The notes beneath the pieces are model-generated. The model was not told where the DNA came from. It searched no databases and saw only the letters and a program-made list of their open reading frames with translations. Shown here piece after piece: positions 63,303 through 64,000 of a stretch of 64,000 bases of DNA. The stretch's first letter is position 1; every line of letters begins with the position of its first letter. Made by a program: the position numbers and the translations under genes. The DNA lies in assembly GCA_045565285.1 (NCBI GenBank), contig JBJLFR010000024.1, positions 1-64,000 on the forward strand, written 5' to 3'. The stretch comes from CACIIZ01 sp045565285. GTDB lineage: Bacteria; Pseudomonadota; Alphaproteobacteria; Rhodobacterales; Rhodobacteraceae.

Positions 63303-64000
63303 ATGACAAATATAGAATTAGATTTAAAACAAATAATTAATTTAAAACAGCATCCAATTGATGACGAAACATTTATAAGAAGTTGTGAAAATGAACTCGA
63401 TAAAAAAGGAGTATTAACACTACCTAATTTTATTAATAATCAGACTCTATTTGAACTAGTGAATGAAGCTAAGGTAAATCAATTTAAAGCTTACTATGCA
63501 AAGTCCACCCACAATATTTATTTAACTGAAATTGACGACAATCTTCCCCCAGATCATATATTCAATTACCAAGTAGTGTCTTCAAAAGGGTGCATAACGA
63601 CAGATCAAATCCCAGAAAATTCAAAACTTAAAAGTATCTATGGATCAACATTATTTAAAAATTTTCTTGCTAAGGTTGTAAAAGAAAAAAATATATATGA
63701 ATATTCAGATCCATTTTCTTCGATCAACATCCATTACGCCAGTGATACTCAAGAGCTAGGTTGGCATTTTGATAATTCAAATTTTGCAGTTACGCTTTTA
63801 CTTCAAAAACCCAAAGCTGGAGGTGAATTTGAATATGTAAAAAATGCCAGAAATATAGAAAAAAATGATATGGGATATAATTCAGTTTCTGAAATTATTC
63901 ATCAGAAAAAAACCCCCACAAAACTAGATATTCAACCTGGTACTTTAGTTTTATTTCGAGGGAAAAATTCTATGCACAGAGTAACACCAACTATTGGCGA
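63303..64000 (+). CDS. 2OG-Fe(II) oxygenase-like protein (partial)
   Basis: An open frame of 232 codons that runs off the window end. The double-stranded beta-helix part shows the Fe ligands in WHFDNSNFAVTLLLQ (HxD) and MHRVTP (distal His then Arg for 2-oxoglutarate), with GGEFEYV and PGTLVLFRG between. This layout fits prolyl hydroxylase-like or HalD-like Fe/2OG oxygenases. The N-terminal 100 residues are less conserved. It is divergent from the LeuB-like gene with about 145 bp between starts. Substrate unknown. Confidence 0.75.
   Translation, partial: MTNIELDLKQIINLKQHPIDDETFIRSCENELDKKGVLTLPNFINNQTLFELVNEAKVNQFKAYYAKSTHNIYLTEIDDNLPPDHIFNYQVVSSKGCITTDQIPENSKLKSIYGSTLFKNFLAKVVKEKNIYEYSDPFSSINIHYASDTQELGWHFDNSNFAVTLLLQKPKAGGEFEYVKNARNIEKNDMGYNSVSEIIHQKKTPTKLDIQPGTLVLFRGKNSMHRVTPTIG

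Overview
The window is a 64 kb piece of a very AT-rich chromosome with dense coding, short intergenic gaps and many 1-10 bp gene overlaps. Gene content is alphaproteobacterial: a complete nuoA-N operon of alphaproteobacterial type, TatABC, Lon, IlvD/Edd and MttB family proteins, an Ldh2-type dehydrogenase and a BtuFCD-like importer. Base composition plus C1/alcohol/amino-acid catabolism genes suggest a streamlined, free-living marine alphaproteobacterium of the kind found in AT-rich surface clades (HIMB59-, AEGEAN-169- or SAR116-like). This placement is inferred from composition and gene content, not from phylogeny.

Layout. 1-1020: tatA-tatB-tatC (tatC cut by the window edge). 1128-3054: an orphan FbpC/PotA-type ABC ATPase and an SDR oxidoreductase, each broken by one homopolymer frameshift. 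3224-5616: prfC and a convergent ferredoxin-NADP reductase. 5758-22389: one minus-strand operon of sixteen genes, nuoA to nuoN followed by birA and RNase J. 22531-24761: two saccharopine dehydrogenase-type genes. 24779-25047: tRNA-Asp and tRNA-Val. 25132-30416: lon, tgt, sufT-like, sufA-like and tpiA. 30420-34239: an MttB-family methyltransferase, guaA and a DUF1772-like membrane protein.

34240-38008 is the only clearly accessory stretch. It is sparsely coding, with a 59-residue zinc-ribbon microprotein, four other small hypothetical genes, two diverged copies of a 42-codon ORF, a run of four perfect hairpins that may be a structured RNA, several short dispersed repeats, and a decayed second copy of the 3' end of the DUF1772 gene plus its downstream flank. 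It ends at a large TPR-methyltransferase gene whose ten canonical TPR units are visible as a 102-bp DNA repeat.

40349-49275 is a catabolic and transport region: Fe-dependent alcohol dehydrogenase, MmgE/PrpD, agmatinase-like ureohydrolase, amidase, D-threonine-aldolase-like PLP enzyme, cytochrome b561 and BioY. 49393-58856 holds a DMT transporter, an ABC exporter, kdsA overlapping an IlvD/Edd dehydratase, a BtuFCD-like importer and an Ldh2-type dehydrogenase. 58910-63157 is a tight operon of LeuB-like, GMC oxidoreductase and aldehyde dehydrogenase genes. The window closes inside a 2OG-Fe(II) oxygenase-like gene.

Most of the window is ordinary housekeeping. No phage, transposase, CRISPR array, toxin-antitoxin or recognised defence system was seen. 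The best candidates for something undescribed are the 34.2-38.0 kb repeat/microprotein/hairpin region and the two homopolymer-interrupted genes at the left end.
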